Shown here: positions 11,829-22,129 of the stretch, in pieces
How the letters are laid out: each line of letters starts with the position of its first letter
Position numbering within the stretch: the stretch's first letter is position 1
Assembly: GCF_024448335.1 (NCBI RefSeq)
Contig: NZ_JAMOHM010000008.1
Coordinates: forward strand, 62,001-126,000
Direction: 5' to 3'
DNA: 64,000 nt
Source: Stutzerimonas frequens
Lineage (GTDB): Bacteria > Pseudomonadota > Gammaproteobacteria > Pseudomonadales > Pseudomonadaceae
The notes under the pieces: model-generated
What the model was told of the DNA's origin: nothing
The model's database searches: none
The model's input: only the letters and a program-made list of their open reading frames with translations
Translations under genes and position numbers: made by a program

Positions 11829-12773
11829 ATGTCCATGTCCGCGCGTATCCAGCCCGAGCGTCTGCGCAACAGCCTGCCGGCTCTGTCCGAAGCCGTCGAG
11901 GCGAGCGTCGAGACCCTTCACTATCAGGCCTACTACGGCCTCGATCTACCCCATCGTCGGTCCATTCAGCGCCGCCTGGGGCGCTTTCGCGTGCACGACT
12001 ACGATGTCGTCGCGCAGGCCTGGTGGCCGGAACAGCCGCACGCCAGCCTGCTTATCCTGCATGGCTACTACGACCACATGGGCCTGTATCGGCATGTGGT
12101 CGATTGGGGGCTGGAGATGGGCTTCGCCGTGCTGGCCTGCGACCTGCCAGGCCACGGCCTGTCCAGCGGGCCCGTCGCCAGCATCAACGAGTTCGACGAA
12201 TACCAGGCGGTGCTGGCCGGACTGTTCGAGCAGGCTCGCCAACTCGATCTGCCGCGGCCCTGGCATCTGCTTGGCCAGAGCACCGGCGGCGCCATTGCTC
12301 TGGACCACCTGTTACACCAAGCGGAGAACCCGGACCTCGGGCGGACCATCCTCCTCGCGCCGCTGGTACGGCCAAGGGCCTGGTTGCGCTCGCGCTTGAG
12401 CTATGAGCTGCTGCGGCCGTTCGTGCGGCAGATTCGTCGCTCGTTCAGCGACAATTCCGGCGACCCGGCCTTCCTCGAGTTCGTCCAGACGCGCGATCCG
12501 CTGCAGGCCGATATTCTGCCCACCGCCTGGGTTGGTGCGCTGTCGCGCTGGATTCCGCGCATCGAAGGCGCCGCCGACAGCGCGCATGCGCCGCTGATCG
12601 TGCAGGGCGAGGCCGACATGACGGTGGACTGGCGGCACAACTTGCCGATTCTCGAAAGCAAGTTCGCCGCTGCGCAAATCCTGCGCCTGCCCGATGCGCG
12701 GCATCATCTGGTGAACGAGCGCGAGGAGATACGTCGCGCCTATTTCGATTTTCTCCGCGAGCGTCTCGGCTAA
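11829..12773 (+). CDS. Alpha/beta hydrolase (lysophospholipase-like)
   Basis: A 314-residue alpha/beta-hydrolase. The oxyanion region HGYYDH follows strand 3, the nucleophile elbow is LLGQSTGGAIA (catalytic Ser in GQSTG), an acidic residue is available in the QGEADMTVDW segment, and the base is in DARHHLVNE. The pattern (HGxxDH followed by DLPGHGLSSG) matches monoacylglycerol lipase or lysophospholipase-like enzymes. No signal peptide is seen, so it should be cytoplasmic. The ATG at 11829 is taken as start; another ATG two codons later is equally possible. It converges with the next gene with only 10 bases between stops. The natural substrate is unknown. Confidence 0.75.
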   Translation: MSMSARIQPERLRNSLPALSEAVEASVETLHYQAYYGLDLPHRRSIQRRLGRFRVHDYDVVAQAWWPEQPHASLLILHGYYDHMGLYRHVVDWGLEMGFAVLACDLPGHGLSSGPVASINEFDEYQAVLAGLFEQARQLDLPRPWHLLGQSTGGAIALDHLLHQAENPDLGRTILLAPLVRPRAWLRSRLSYELLRPFVRQIRRSFSDNSGDPAFLEFVQTRDPLQADILPTAWVGALSRWIPRIEGAADSAHAPLIVQGEADMTVDWRHNLPILESKFAAAQILRLPDARHHLVNEREEIRRAYFDFLRERLG

Positions 12774-12783
12774 CGCCGGCCGG

Positions 12784-13548
12784 TCAGATGCCCTGTTGCG
12801 GCTCCAGCTCGGTGCCGCTCATGCCCACGGCGAGGCCGGCACGCAGGGCCTGCAGTGCGGCCTGGTAGTACGCCTTGCCGTCATCGGAGCGGGCGAACTC
12901 AAGGTATTGCTCGAGCTCAGCATCGGACAGATCGCGGTAGACATACAGCAGCGTGTTATCCAGGTCGCCCTCGATCTGCTCGATCATCCGCTGGCGCTGA
13001 CTGCTCAGTAGACTCTGCGCCTGGTTGCCGCCGAGCAGCCCGGGAATCATCTGGCTGAGGCTGTCGGCGGCGACACCGGCCAGCGCCAAGCTGACTTCGG
13101 CACCCGCTTCGCTGGCCGGCAGCGCCTGCGCCAGATGGCGGATCAGCAGCTGCCGGTTGCTGCCCGCTTCCATCCGCGGCAGGCCTGAAGCGTGCTGAGC
13201 CAGCTGTTCGCGGCGAGCGGCAAGCACCTCTGCCGAAACGATCTTGCGGCCCAAGGTCGACTGGAAGAACTCCAGCGCCGGTTGCGGCTCGGCCAAGTGC
13301 TCGCGCAGCGCCTGCTGCGCGCGCTGGTCGATGGCGTGCGAGGCGAAGCGGCGGTTGCTGTTGGTCACCAGGGTCTGGAATACCGCGGGCGGCAATGTGT
13401 CCTTGTAGCGCTGCTGCGCGGCGGTCAGCGCATCGGAGAAATTGGCCCGCTGTTCGGTCCAGCCGGCGGTCTCGTAAAGTTCTTCATAGGTGTCGGCGAA
13501 GCTGGCGAGGCTGAAAGTCAGCAAGACACAGGTCAAGAGGGCGCGCAT
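12784..13548 (-). CDS. Exported DUF2059-like protein of unknown function
   Basis: A 254-residue protein with a clear signal peptide (MRALLTCVLLTFSLASFADT, cleavage after SFA). The rest is helical and ends with a segment (YRDLSDAELEQYLEFARSDD and following residues) that looks like the DUF2059 helix pair seen in many exported proteobacterial proteins. No catalytic motif or cofactor site is visible. It is read leftward, divergent from the oxygenase gene and convergent with the hydrolase. No function can be assigned. Confidence 0.6.
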   Translation of the reverse strand: MRALLTCVLLTFSLASFADTYEELYETAGWTEQRANFSDALTAAQQRYKDTLPPAVFQTLVTNSNRRFASHAIDQRAQQALREHLAEPQPALEFFQSTLGRKIVSAEVLAARREQLAQHASGLPRMEAGSNRQLLIRHLAQALPASEAGAEVSLALAGVAADSLSQMIPGLLGGNQAQSLLSSQRQRMIEQIEGDLDNTLLYVYRDLSDAELEQYLEFARSDDGKAYYQAALQALRAGLAVGMSGTELEPQQGI

Positions 13549-13701
13549 GGAAACTCCTGTCTGGCGGGCGGTTCATTTTCCGTGCCCCGACAGCCGCTTG
13601 TCGAGGCGCGCGAATGTGGCTGTGATTGGCACAGCGAGGCAGCTTGTGGTGGAGTCTCAACAGACCCTAGACTCCTGCGGTATCCCTTCGGAGTCACTTC
13701 C

Positions 13702-14310
13702 TTGCAGTTCTCTTCGATCATCGACGACCTCGCCGAGCGCGGCTGGTCGCTGCAGAGTTCTTTCCTTCCCAGTGATGTGACCCACAAGCTGGCCGACGAG
13801 TGCCGCAGACGCGAGGCCGAGGGCGCGCTGGCGCCCGCCGCGGTCGGCCGCGGCGAGGCGCAGGCGGTGCGCGAAGGCATTCGCAGCGACCATATCCAGT
13901 GGCTGGAGCCAGGCCAGTCGGCGGTCTGCGACGACTACCTCGGGCTGATGGACGGCCTGCGCCAGCAGCTCAACCGCGAGCTCTTCCTCGGGCTCGAGGA
14001 GTTCGAGTGCCATTTCGCCTTCTACCCGCCGGGCGCCTTCTACCAGACCCACCTGGACCGCTTTCGCGATGACGACAGCCGGTCGGTCACCGCCGTGCTG
14101 TATTTGAATCCGGATTGGCAGCCCGCCCACGCTGGCGAACTGCGGATGCACCTGGCCGACGGCTCGCAGCTGGACGTGCCCCCGCTGGCCGGCAATCTGG
14201 TGGTGTTCCTTTCCGGCGATTTTCCCCATGAAGTGCTGGTGACCCAGGCCGACCGTCTGTCGCTGACTGGCTGGTTCCGCCGGCGACCGGCAGATGTGCT
14301 GGCGCTCTGA
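13702..14310 (+). CDS. 2-oxoglutarate/Fe(II)-dependent oxygenase (prolyl 4-hydroxylase type)
   Basis: A 202-residue cytoplasmic double-stranded beta-helix oxygenase. The metal triad is His117 and Asp119 (in THLDRF) and His176 (in DFPHEV). Arg185 (DRLSLTGWFRR) should bind the 2-oxoglutarate carboxylate. The reading frame is open well upstream, but the likely start is the TTG at 13702, which has a GGAG ribosome site 8 bases before it and gives the usual length for this family. The use of TTG is inferred. The substrate is unknown; bacterial relatives modify proteins or small molecules. It is followed by the hairpin that terminates the opposing dct operon. Confidence 0.75.
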   Translation: MQFSSIIDDLAERGWSLQSSFLPSDVTHKLADECRRREAEGALAPAAVGRGEAQAVREGIRSDHIQWLEPGQSAVCDDYLGLMDGLRQQLNRELFLGLEEFECHFAFYPPGAFYQTHLDRFRDDDSRSVTAVLYLNPDWQPAHAGELRMHLADGSQLDVPPLAGNLVVFLSGDFPHEVLVTQADRLSLTGWFRRRPADVLAL

Positions 14311-14337
14311 CGAGCCCGTACCGGCATTCGCGCGGAC

Positions 14338-14364
14338 AAAAAAAGCCCGGCACAGGCCGGGCTA
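14338..14364 (-). terminator. Terminator of the dctPQM operon
   Basis: An 8-bp perfect stem (AGCCCGGC / GCCGGGCT) with an ACAG loop. On the minus strand it is followed by seven T residues, directly after the dctM stop. Confidence 0.9.
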
Positions 14365-14385
14365 AAGGGAAGTCAGTGCTTCGTG

Positions 14386-15666
14386 CTACATGCCGAGCAT
14401 GTTCGGTAGACCCAGGGAAATCGACGGCACGTAGGTGATGATCACCAGGAAGCTCAGCATCAGTGCCAGCCATGGCAGCACCGCGCGGATCACCTGGGTC
14501 ACTGGCATGCCGGTCACCGCTGAGGCGACGAACAGATTCAAGCCCACCGGTGGCGTGATCAATCCGATCTCCATGTTCACCACCATGATGATGCCGAGGT
14601 GGATCGGGTCGATGCCCAGCTGAACGGCGATCGGGAACAGGATCGGCGCCAGGATCAGGATGATCGCCGACGGCTCCATGAAGGCCCCGGCGACCAGCAG
14701 CACGATGTTCACCACCAGCAGGAACATCCACGGCTGCAGCCCGGCTTCGATCACCCAGGCGGTGATCGCCTGCGGAATCTGCTCGGTGGTCAGTACGTGG
14801 GCGAAGAGCATGGCGTTGGCGATGATGAACATCAGCATGATGCTCAGCTTGCCGGACTCCAGCAGCACCTTCGGGCACTCGCGCCAGCTCAGGTCCTTGT
14901 AGACGAACAGCGCGACGAAGGCCGAATACACCGCCGCGACGGCTGCCGCTTCGGTGGGCGTGAACATGCCCGAGTAGATGCCGCCGAGGATGATCACCAT
15001 CAGCAGCAGGCCCCAGACCGCCTTGCGTGCGGCGGACAGCCACTCGCGGAAGCTGGCGCGCGGCAGTGCCGGCAGGTTCTTTTTCACCGCGATGATGTAG
15101 ATCGCCAGCATCAGCGCGCCGCCGAGCAGGATGCCCGGGACGACACCGGCCATGAACAGCTTGCCCACCGAGGTTTCGGTGGCAGCGGCGTAGACCACCA
15201 TGACCACCGACGGCGGAATCAGGATGCCCAGGGTACCGGCGTTACAGACGATGCCGGCGCCGAAGGCCTGCGGGTAACCGGAGCGCACCATGCCGGCGAT
15301 GGCAATGGAGCCGACCGCGGCCACGGTGGCCGGCGACGAGCCGGACAGCGCGGCGAACAGCATGCACGCCAGCACCGCACCGATCGCCAGACCGCCACGG
15401 ATGTGGCCGACGCAGGCATTGGCGAAGTCGATCAGGCGACGGGCCACCCCGCCGGTGGTCATGAAGGCGCCGGCCAGCAGGAAGAACGGGATTGCCAGCA
15501 GGGTGTAGTGCTCGGAGGTCTCGAACAGCTTGATCGCCAGCGAGCGCACCGAGTCCTGGCTGAAGATCATGATGGTCAGCGAGCCAGCCAGGCCGAGGGA
15601 CACGGCCACCGGCACGCCGATGAACATCAGCACGAAGAGGGCGACGAACAGGAACAGGATGGTCAT
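14386..15666 (-). CDS. dctM: TRAP transporter large permease subunit
   Basis: A 426-residue polytopic inner-membrane protein, the ion-coupled transport subunit of a tripartite ATP-independent dicarboxylate importer. The usual DctM features are visible: N-terminal paired helices, LIPPSVVMVVY near residue 150, and LITPPVGLNLFVASAVTGM near residue 365. Its ATG overlaps the dctQ stop by one base (TAATG). With DctQ it takes substrate from DctP. Succinate, fumarate and malate are the expected substrates, from the DctBD neighbours. Confidence 0.93.
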   Translation of the reverse strand: MTILFLFVALFVLMFIGVPVAVSLGLAGSLTIMIFSQDSVRSLAIKLFETSEHYTLLAIPFFLLAGAFMTTGGVARRLIDFANACVGHIRGGLAIGAVLACMLFAALSGSSPATVAAVGSIAIAGMVRSGYPQAFGAGIVCNAGTLGILIPPSVVMVVYAAATETSVGKLFMAGVVPGILLGGALMLAIYIIAVKKNLPALPRASFREWLSAARKAVWGLLLMVIILGGIYSGMFTPTEAAAVAAVYSAFVALFVYKDLSWRECPKVLLESGKLSIMLMFIIANAMLFAHVLTTEQIPQAITAWVIEAGLQPWMFLLVVNIVLLVAGAFMEPSAIILILAPILFPIAVQLGIDPIHLGIIMVVNMEIGLITPPVGLNLFVASAVTGMPVTQVIRAVLPWLALMLSFLVIITYVPSISLGLPNMLGM

Positions 15667-16292
15667 TACTTGGGCTCCTCTTCGCCATGCTTCAACGCAT
15701 CGGCCGCTTCATCGGCGAGGCCGAGGCCGGTCTGCTCGTTGCGCAGGATACGTACGAAGATTTCGGCGAAACGGATGAACACCATGGCGAAGCCGAACGG
15801 CACGATCATGCCGATGTGCCACTGCTTGATGCCGATATGGCCCAGGTCTTCGGCGCCGATGTTGGCGATGAACAGGGTCTGGATCCACTCGAAGCTGGCC
15901 ACGGTCAGCAGGCCGGCGTAACCCAGGCAGAACAGGCAGGCGATGATGCCGATGACACGCTGGATATGCCGCGGTGCCAGCTTGACCAGCGCATCGACGC
16001 CGATGTGGCCGGCGGTGCGCACGCCATAGGCGAGGCCGGAGAAGATCAGCCAGGCGAACAGCGCCTTGGTCAGCGCGGTGCTCCAGGTCATGGACTGGGC
16101 CAGCCCGATGATGAAATCACCGATGGCGAACCAGAAGTCGGCGCTTCCCTCGAAGCGGTCGCCCAGGTCGTAGAAAAGGGTGTAGAGGTTGTTGAGGATC
16201 ACGTAAACGAAGGTCACCAGTGTCATGGCGGCCAACAGAAAGGCGATGAAACCTTCCTCGAAGTGGTCCCAGACGCGCCAGAGGGCGTTCAT
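15666..16292 (-). CDS. dctQ: TRAP transporter small permease subunit
   Basis: A 208-residue four-helix DctQ protein that forms the membrane domain with DctM. Membrane segments are visible near residues 15-38, 55-75 and 110-165. It is longer than many DctQ proteins because of an insert between helices 1 and 2 and a charged C-terminal tail ending HGEEEPK. The start at 16292 (MNALWRVWDH) is chosen because a GGGAG ribosome site lies 9-10 bases upstream. An ATG three codons earlier would sit directly against that site. It follows dctP after a 264-base spacer with a stem-loop. Confidence 0.9.
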   Translation of the reverse strand: MNALWRVWDHFEEGFIAFLLAAMTLVTFVYVILNNLYTLFYDLGDRFEGSADFWFAIGDFIIGLAQSMTWSTALTKALFAWLIFSGLAYGVRTAGHIGVDALVKLAPRHIQRVIGIIACLFCLGYAGLLTVASFEWIQTLFIANIGAEDLGHIGIKQWHIGMIVPFGFAMVFIRFAEIFVRILRNEQTGLGLADEAADALKHGEEEPK

Positions 16293-16525
16293 GGATGACA
16301 TCTCCCGATGGACTGCTTGTTGTATCGAAGGCAGCACGGAGGTGCGCCGTGAACCAGCCAGGGCAGGCTGGGGGACAGAGCAATGAAAAACTCTTGTTGT
16401 GACTGTCGAAGCGGCGCGGCCCGGGATCGCCTCGGCCATGCCTGTCAGCCCTTGGTGCGGGCCTCATCTTCTTCAGCTGCTGTGTTTTTTCACTGAGCTG
16501 TCGGTATCGCTGGGTAGTACAGCAA

Positions 16526-16546
16526 AGGGGCGGGGAGCCCGCCCCT
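16526..16546 (-). other. Stem-loop between dctP and dctQ
   Basis: A 9-bp perfect stem (AGGGGCGGG / CCCGCCCCT) with a 3-base loop begins 10 bases past the dctP stop on the minus strand. Only a weak T-tract (TTTGCT) follows, so it probably acts as a partial terminator or mRNA stabiliser, giving more binding protein than permease. Confidence 0.65.
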
Positions 16547-16556
16547 CGGCAAAGGC

Positions 16557-17666
<1,110 letters not shown>

Positions 17667-17687
17667 TCAGTTCGTTGGGTTGCAGGA

Positions 17688-17702
17688 GCAATGCCTGTGC
17701 CA
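17688..17702 (-). promoter_or_regulatory. Sigma-54 promoter of dctPQM
   Basis: Read on the minus strand the sequence is TGGCACAGGCATTGC, a perfect TGGCAC-N5-TTGC -24/-12 element. It lies about 135 bases upstream of the dctP start codon, with transcription predicted to begin near 17676. The neighbouring DctD is a sigma-54 activator. Confidence 0.9.
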
Positions 17703-17760
17703 GAAGCAGCAGTACCTCCTGTGCGCCGGAAGTTTACCCAGCCGATGGTTGAACTTTGTA

Positions 17761-17776
17761 TGTCGGATTATCGACA
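17761..17776. promoter_or_regulatory. Candidate DctD upstream activator site
   Basis: An inverted repeat TGTCG-N6-CGACA lies about 60 bases upstream of the -24 box of dctP. Position and symmetry suit an enhancer site for the adjacent DctD, but no known DctD consensus was checked. Confidence 0.35.
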
Positions 17777-17893
17777 AGCGCGTCTAGGTCGCACCTTTTC
17801 ACGATTCCAGCGGCGGCCGTGAAGCGTCGAAGGCGATGCAGGGGAGCAAAGCGGAACCGTTGAAAGGCAGGTTGGATGGCGGTTTTCCGCCAT

Positions 17894-19288
17894 CTAGTCG
17901 TTGTCATCGGGCGAGCTTCCGCCAGCGTCGGCGAAGCTCAGGCCATGCTTGCGCAGTTTGTCGTGCAGCGTCTTGCGCGGCAGACCGAGGGCTTCGGCGA
18001 CGCTGCGCAGCGAGCCGTGCGGGCGATTCAACTCGGCGGCGATCAATGCGCGCTCGAAGGCATCGACCTGCTCGCCGAGGCTGCCGCCGCTGGCGAGGCT
18101 GGTCGCTGGCTCACTGCCCGGCACATCCAGGCCCAGCCCCAGCCCGAGGGCGAAGCGCTCGGCGGTGTTCTGCAGTTCGCGTACGTTGCCCGGCCAGGCG
18201 TGTTGCAGCAGCACGGCACGCTGCTCCGGCTGCAGTTCGCGGATCGGCAGGCCATGGCGCTGGGCGGCGGCTTCGGCGAAATGCTGGAACAGCAAAAGGA
18301 TGTCTTCGCTGCGTTCGCGCAGCGAAGGGATACGCAACGGCGCGACATTGAGCCGGTAGTACAGGTCGGCGCGAAAGCGGCCCTGGTCGGCGGCCACGCG
18401 CAGGTCTTCCTTGGTCGCGGCGATGACGCGGATGTCCAGGGCGATCGACTGGTTGCCGCCGAGCCGCTCGACCACCCGCTCCTGCAGCAGGCGCAGCAGC
18501 TTGACCTGCACATCGAGGCTCATGCTCTCGATTTCGTCGAGGAACAGGGTGCCGCCATTGGCGAACTCGAACTTGCCGATCCGGCGCTTCTGCGCGCCGG
18601 TGAAGGCGCCGGGCTCGTGGCCGAACAGCTCGCTCTCCACCACCGACTCGGCCAGGGCGCCGGCGTTGATCGCGACGAAGGGGCCGTTGCGTCGGTTCGA
18701 CAGGTCGTGCAGCGCGCGGGCTACCACCTCCTTGCCGGCGCCGGTCTCGCCAAGAATCAGGACATCAGCCTGGGTGCCGGCCAGTGCGCCGATCTGCTCG
18801 CGCAGGCGCAGCATCGCCCGGGACTGGCCGAGCAGGCGCGCCGACAGCTGTTGGCGGTCGGCCAGCGCCAGGCGCAGGGAGCGGTTGTCCAGCACCAGCT
18901 GGCGCAACGCCAGGGCGCGGCGCACGCTGTCCAGCAGCGCTTCGCTGGGGAAAGGCTTTTCCAGGAAGTCGTAGGCACCGGCGCGCATGGCCTGCACTGC
19001 CAGCTGGATGTCACCGTGCCCGGTGATGAGGATCACCGGCAGCTCGTTGTCGCGTGCGCGCAGCTGTTGCAGCAACTCCAGCCCGTCGATCCCAGGCATG
19101 CGGATGTCACTGACCACCACCCCCTGCCAGTCCGCCGGCAGGCGTGCAGCCAGGCCGCGAGCATCGCCCAGGCTGACGACCTCGAGCCCGGCCAGGTCGA
19201 GGGTCTGGCTCAGCGCCTGGCGCAGATGCGGATCGTCGTCGATCAGCACCACCTGGGCCTGGGCACTGATCGGGGTGTCGCTGCTCAT
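17894..19288 (-). CDS. dctD: C4-dicarboxylate response regulator, sigma-54 activator
   Basis: A 464-residue NtrC-family regulator. The receiver domain (residues about 12-125) has the acidic pocket DDD at 17-19, phospho-acceptor Asp61 and Lys111. The AAA+ domain has Walker A GETGAGKE (180-187), the sigma-54 contact loop GAFTGA (227-232) and Walker B FLDE (249-252). The C-terminus is a Fis-type helix-turn-helix ([20 protein letters not shown]). Its start overlaps the dctB stop (ATGA). It should activate the sigma-54 promoter found 190 bases downstream, in front of dctP. Confidence 0.94.
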   Translation of the reverse strand: MSSDTPISAQAQVVLIDDDPHLRQALSQTLDLAGLEVVSLGDARGLAARLPADWQGVVVSDIRMPGIDGLELLQQLRARDNELPVILITGHGDIQLAVQAMRAGAYDFLEKPFPSEALLDSVRRALALRQLVLDNRSLRLALADRQQLSARLLGQSRAMLRLREQIGALAGTQADVLILGETGAGKEVVARALHDLSNRRNGPFVAINAGALAESVVESELFGHEPGAFTGAQKRRIGKFEFANGGTLFLDEIESMSLDVQVKLLRLLQERVVERLGGNQSIALDIRVIAATKEDLRVAADQGRFRADLYYRLNVAPLRIPSLRERSEDILLLFQHFAEAAAQRHGLPIRELQPEQRAVLLQHAWPGNVRELQNTAERFALGLGLGLDVPGSEPATSLASGGSLGEQVDAFERALIAAELNRPHGSLRSVAEALGLPRKTLHDKLRKHGLSFADAGGSSPDDND

Positions 19289-21090
19289 TGGAGATGGTCC
19301 TCGCTGGGAAAGGCCACGCCGGGTTCGGCGCTACGCAGGAACAGGCCGAGCTGCGCGCCACCCTCGGGATGGTTGCTCATGCGCAGCTCACCGCCCAGGG
19401 CGCGGATCAGGGTATCGCAGATCGCCAGGCCGAGGCCCAGGCCCTGAGCGCTGGTCTTGGTGGTGAAAAAGGGTTCGCGGGCGCGCTGCAATGCCTCGGC
19501 AGAGAAGCCTGGGCCATTGTCGCGCAGGCTCAGCAGCACGCCGTCGCCTTCGCGTTCGGCACGCAGCCAGATACGCCGTGGTTGCGGGCGTTCGGCCAGG
19601 GCATCGAGGGCGTTGGCCAGCAGGTTGGCGAGAATCTGCCGCAGCCGCGTTTCGCCGGCCTGCACCCAGAGGGTGGCCTCCGGCAGATCGCGGATCAGCT
19701 CGACACCCATGGCCTGGCGGCGTTTGGCGAGCAGGGCGAGGGCATCGTCCAGCGCCGGCTGCAGCGCCACCCGTTCCGGCGCGTGCTGGTCGCGGCGGGC
19801 AAAGGCGCGCAGGTGGGCGATGATCGAGGCCATGCGCGCGGTCAGTTCGCTGATCAGCCGGAGATTGTCGCGTGCCTCGCTGGTGCGGCCGTGCTCGAGC
19901 AGCACACCGGCGTTGTCGGCGTAGCTGCGAATGGCCGCCAACGGCTGGTTGAGTTCGTGGCTGATGCTCGCCGACATGGTGCCCAGCGCCGACAGCTTGC
20001 CGGCCTGCAACAGCTCGTCCTGGGCGCGCACCAGTTCCTGCTGGGCCTGCTCGCGCTCGAGCACCTCGACCTTGAGCCGGCTGTTCAGTGCCTCCAGATC
20101 GCGGGTGCGCTCCTGCACCCGTTGCTCCAGCTGCTGACGTGCCTGGCTGTCCAGCGCCAGCCGTTCGAGGAAGTGCCGGCGGCGCTGCATCAGCAGGCCG
20201 AGCCAGAGCAGCAGTGCCAGCAATGTGGCGGCGCCGATGGCGACGACGGTGCGCACCGGGCGTTCGACCAGGTTCACCGGCGCGAGAATACGCACCGTCC
20301 AACCGGTCTCCTTCAACTCGCGGCTCTGGATCAGCCAGGCGTCGATGTCCAGTGTCAGGTCTTGCGGATACAGGGTCGGATAGGGCTGGTCGAAGGCAAT
20401 CTGCTCGCGCTCGTCGACGCCCAGCCCGCGGGTGGCGCGGAACCGCCACTCCGGTCGCGAGGTGAGGATCACTACGCCAAAGTTGTCGGTCACCAGCAGT
20501 TGCTCCGGCGTGCTACCCCAGAGTGTCTCGGTGTGATCGAGGTCGACCTTGACCACCAGCACGCCGAGCACCTGATCACCGTCGCGCACCGCCGCGCCAA
20601 AGTAGTAGCCACGCTTGCCGGAAGTCGTGCCGAGGCCGAAGAAGCGCCCCAGGCGACCTTCCATGGCCTGACGGAAATAGGGGCGGAAGGCGAAGTTGCG
20701 GTCGACGAAGCTGTCTTCCTCGTCCCAGTTGGAGGCGGCCAGGGTGTTGCCGTCGGTCGCCATCAGGTAGATGACGTCGGCACCGGTCTGCTTGCGCAGC
20801 CGCTTGAGCAGGCGATTGGCGTTGTCGCGCACCTGTGGCGAATCCTCCTGCAGCACGGCGCGCAGAGCGGGCAGATCGCCGAGGATGCGCGGCAGCACCT
20901 CGTAGCGATTCAGCGTGCCGAGCAGGTTGGCGACGTACAGGTCCAGGGTCTGGCGGTTCTGTTCGGTCAGTTCGTTGCGGTAATAGCGCTCGGCGAGCTG
21001 TTGCAACGGCCACAGCAAGGGCGCCAGCAGCAAGGCCAGCAGGGCGAGATTGCGCCAGCGTGGGCGGCGGGGAGGGAGCGGTACGGTCAT
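19285..21090 (-). CDS. dctB: C4-dicarboxylate sensor histidine kinase
   Basis: A 601-residue membrane sensor kinase. Membrane helices at about residues 13-30 and 280-300 flank a periplasmic PDC/dCache sensor with the RGYYFGAAVRDGDQVLGVLVVKVDL segment typical of DctB. A coiled coil (315-365) leads to the H box SISHELNQPLAAI with phospho-accepting His378. The ATP-binding domain carries N, G1 (LRDNGPGF) and G2 (GLGLGLAI) boxes. The start at 21090 gives a usual N-terminus; an upstream ATG at 21117 cannot be excluded, and neither has a strong ribosome site. It is coupled to dctD by an ATGA overlap. Confidence 0.9.
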   Translation of the reverse strand: MTVPLPPRRPRWRNLALLALLLAPLLWPLQQLAERYYRNELTEQNRQTLDLYVANLLGTLNRYEVLPRILGDLPALRAVLQEDSPQVRDNANRLLKRLRKQTGADVIYLMATDGNTLAASNWDEEDSFVDRNFAFRPYFRQAMEGRLGRFFGLGTTSGKRGYYFGAAVRDGDQVLGVLVVKVDLDHTETLWGSTPEQLLVTDNFGVVILTSRPEWRFRATRGLGVDEREQIAFDQPYPTLYPQDLTLDIDAWLIQSRELKETGWTVRILAPVNLVERPVRTVVAIGAATLLALLLWLGLLMQRRRHFLERLALDSQARQQLEQRVQERTRDLEALNSRLKVEVLEREQAQQELVRAQDELLQAGKLSALGTMSASISHELNQPLAAIRSYADNAGVLLEHGRTSEARDNLRLISELTARMASIIAHLRAFARRDQHAPERVALQPALDDALALLAKRRQAMGVELIRDLPEATLWVQAGETRLRQILANLLANALDALAERPQPRRIWLRAEREGDGVLLSLRDNGPGFSAEALQRAREPFFTTKTSAQGLGLGLAICDTLIRALGGELRMSNHPEGGAQLGLFLRSAEPGVAFPSEDHLQ

Positions 21091-21214
21091 GCGTGGGCGC
21101 CTGAGGGTCCGGCGCATTATGCACGCAGAGCGTGCCGGCGTTCAGCGTCGGTGGTCGAGGCGGCGGAAAAACGCCTGACTGCGGCGTGGCCAAGCGGCGC
21201 GGTGACCAGCTGGA

Positions 21215-22129
21215 TCAGCGTCCCGCGGCGACGGGCTGCGGGGCCTCTTCGCTGTCGAAGCCGCGGGCCCGGTTGAGGCACTCGTGCAGGGCGGTTTCCC
21301 AGTCGGGGAGGGTGACTCCCCAATCCTGCCGCAGCCGCGCGCAGTTGAGCCGCGAGTTAAGTGGGCGCTGCGCCGCGGTCGGGTAGTTCCTGGACAGGAT
21401 CGGGGTGATCTCGGCGCGCAGGCGTCCTTCCTGGCGCAACCGCTCGGCGATGCTGCAGGCGAAGCCGTACCAGGAGGCCTCGCCGCTGGCGCTGAGGTGA
21501 TACAACCCGCTCGGCCCGGCCTGCCCGGCGTTGCGCTTGCGCACCAGCTCGGCGGTGACGCGGGCGATGGTTGCGGCCCAGGTCGGCGCGCCGATCTCGT
21601 CGCTGACCACCGACAGCGCATCGCGCTCCTGCAGCAGGCGCTGCATGGTCAGCAGGAAATTCTTGCCATGCTGGGAGTAGACCCAGCTGGTGCGCAGGAT
21701 CAGGTGTTCGCCGCCGACGGCCTGGATCGCCTGTTCGCCGGCCAGCTTGCTGGCGCCATAGACATTGAGCGGCTGTGGCAGGTCGGTTTCATCGTAGGGT
21801 TCGGCCTTGCGCCCGTCGAACACGTAGTCGGTGGAGTAATGGATCAGCGGCACACCGAGCCGCGCGGCTTCTTCAGCGAGCACCTGCGGGCCGCGGGCGT
21901 TGACCGCGAAGGCCTGCTCGCGGTGGCTTTCCGCGGGGTCAACGGCGGTATAGGCCGCCGCGTTGATGATCAGGTCCGGCCGCAACAGGCGCACCTGCTC
22001 ACGAATCTGTTCGGGTACGGCGAGATCCAGTGCTTTGTGCCCGAGGGCGAGCAGCTTGCCGGTGCCTGCCAGTTCCACTTGCAATTCGCGGGCGAGCTGC
22101 CCCGTGCTGCCGGTGATCAGGATTTTCAT
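21215..22129 (-). CDS. rfbD: dTDP-4-dehydrorhamnose reductase
   Basis: A 304-residue short-chain-dehydrogenase-type reductase that makes dTDP-L-rhamnose from dTDP-4-dehydrorhamnose, with NAD(P)H bound at GSTGQLARELQ (residues about 7-17). The active-site pair YGASKLAGE gives the YxxxK motif, and STDYVFDG is the family signature. The start at 22129 (MKILITG) overlaps the rfbC stop as ATGA, so the upstream in-frame extension is not used. It is the last gene of rfbBACD; the dctB start lies 124 bases beyond. Also called rmlD. Confidence 0.94.
   Translation of the reverse strand: MKILITGSTGQLARELQVELAGTGKLLALGHKALDLAVPEQIREQVRLLRPDLIINAAAYTAVDPAESHREQAFAVNARGPQVLAEEAARLGVPLIHYSTDYVFDGRKAEPYDETDLPQPLNVYGASKLAGEQAIQAVGGEHLILRTSWVYSQHGKNFLLTMQRLLQERDALSVVSDEIGAPTWAATIARVTAELVRKRNAGQAGPSGLYHLSASGEASWYGFACSIAERLRQEGRLRAEITPILSRNYPTAAQRPLNSRLNCARLRQDWGVTLPDWETALHECLNRARGFDSEEAPQPVAAGR

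Noticed and set aside
13192-13701. N-terminal extension of the 2-oxoglutarate oxygenase gene by 170 codons
   Set aside because: It overlaps the antisense of the DUF2059-like gene, has no domain, and the TTG at 13702 has a proper ribosome site and gives the family length.
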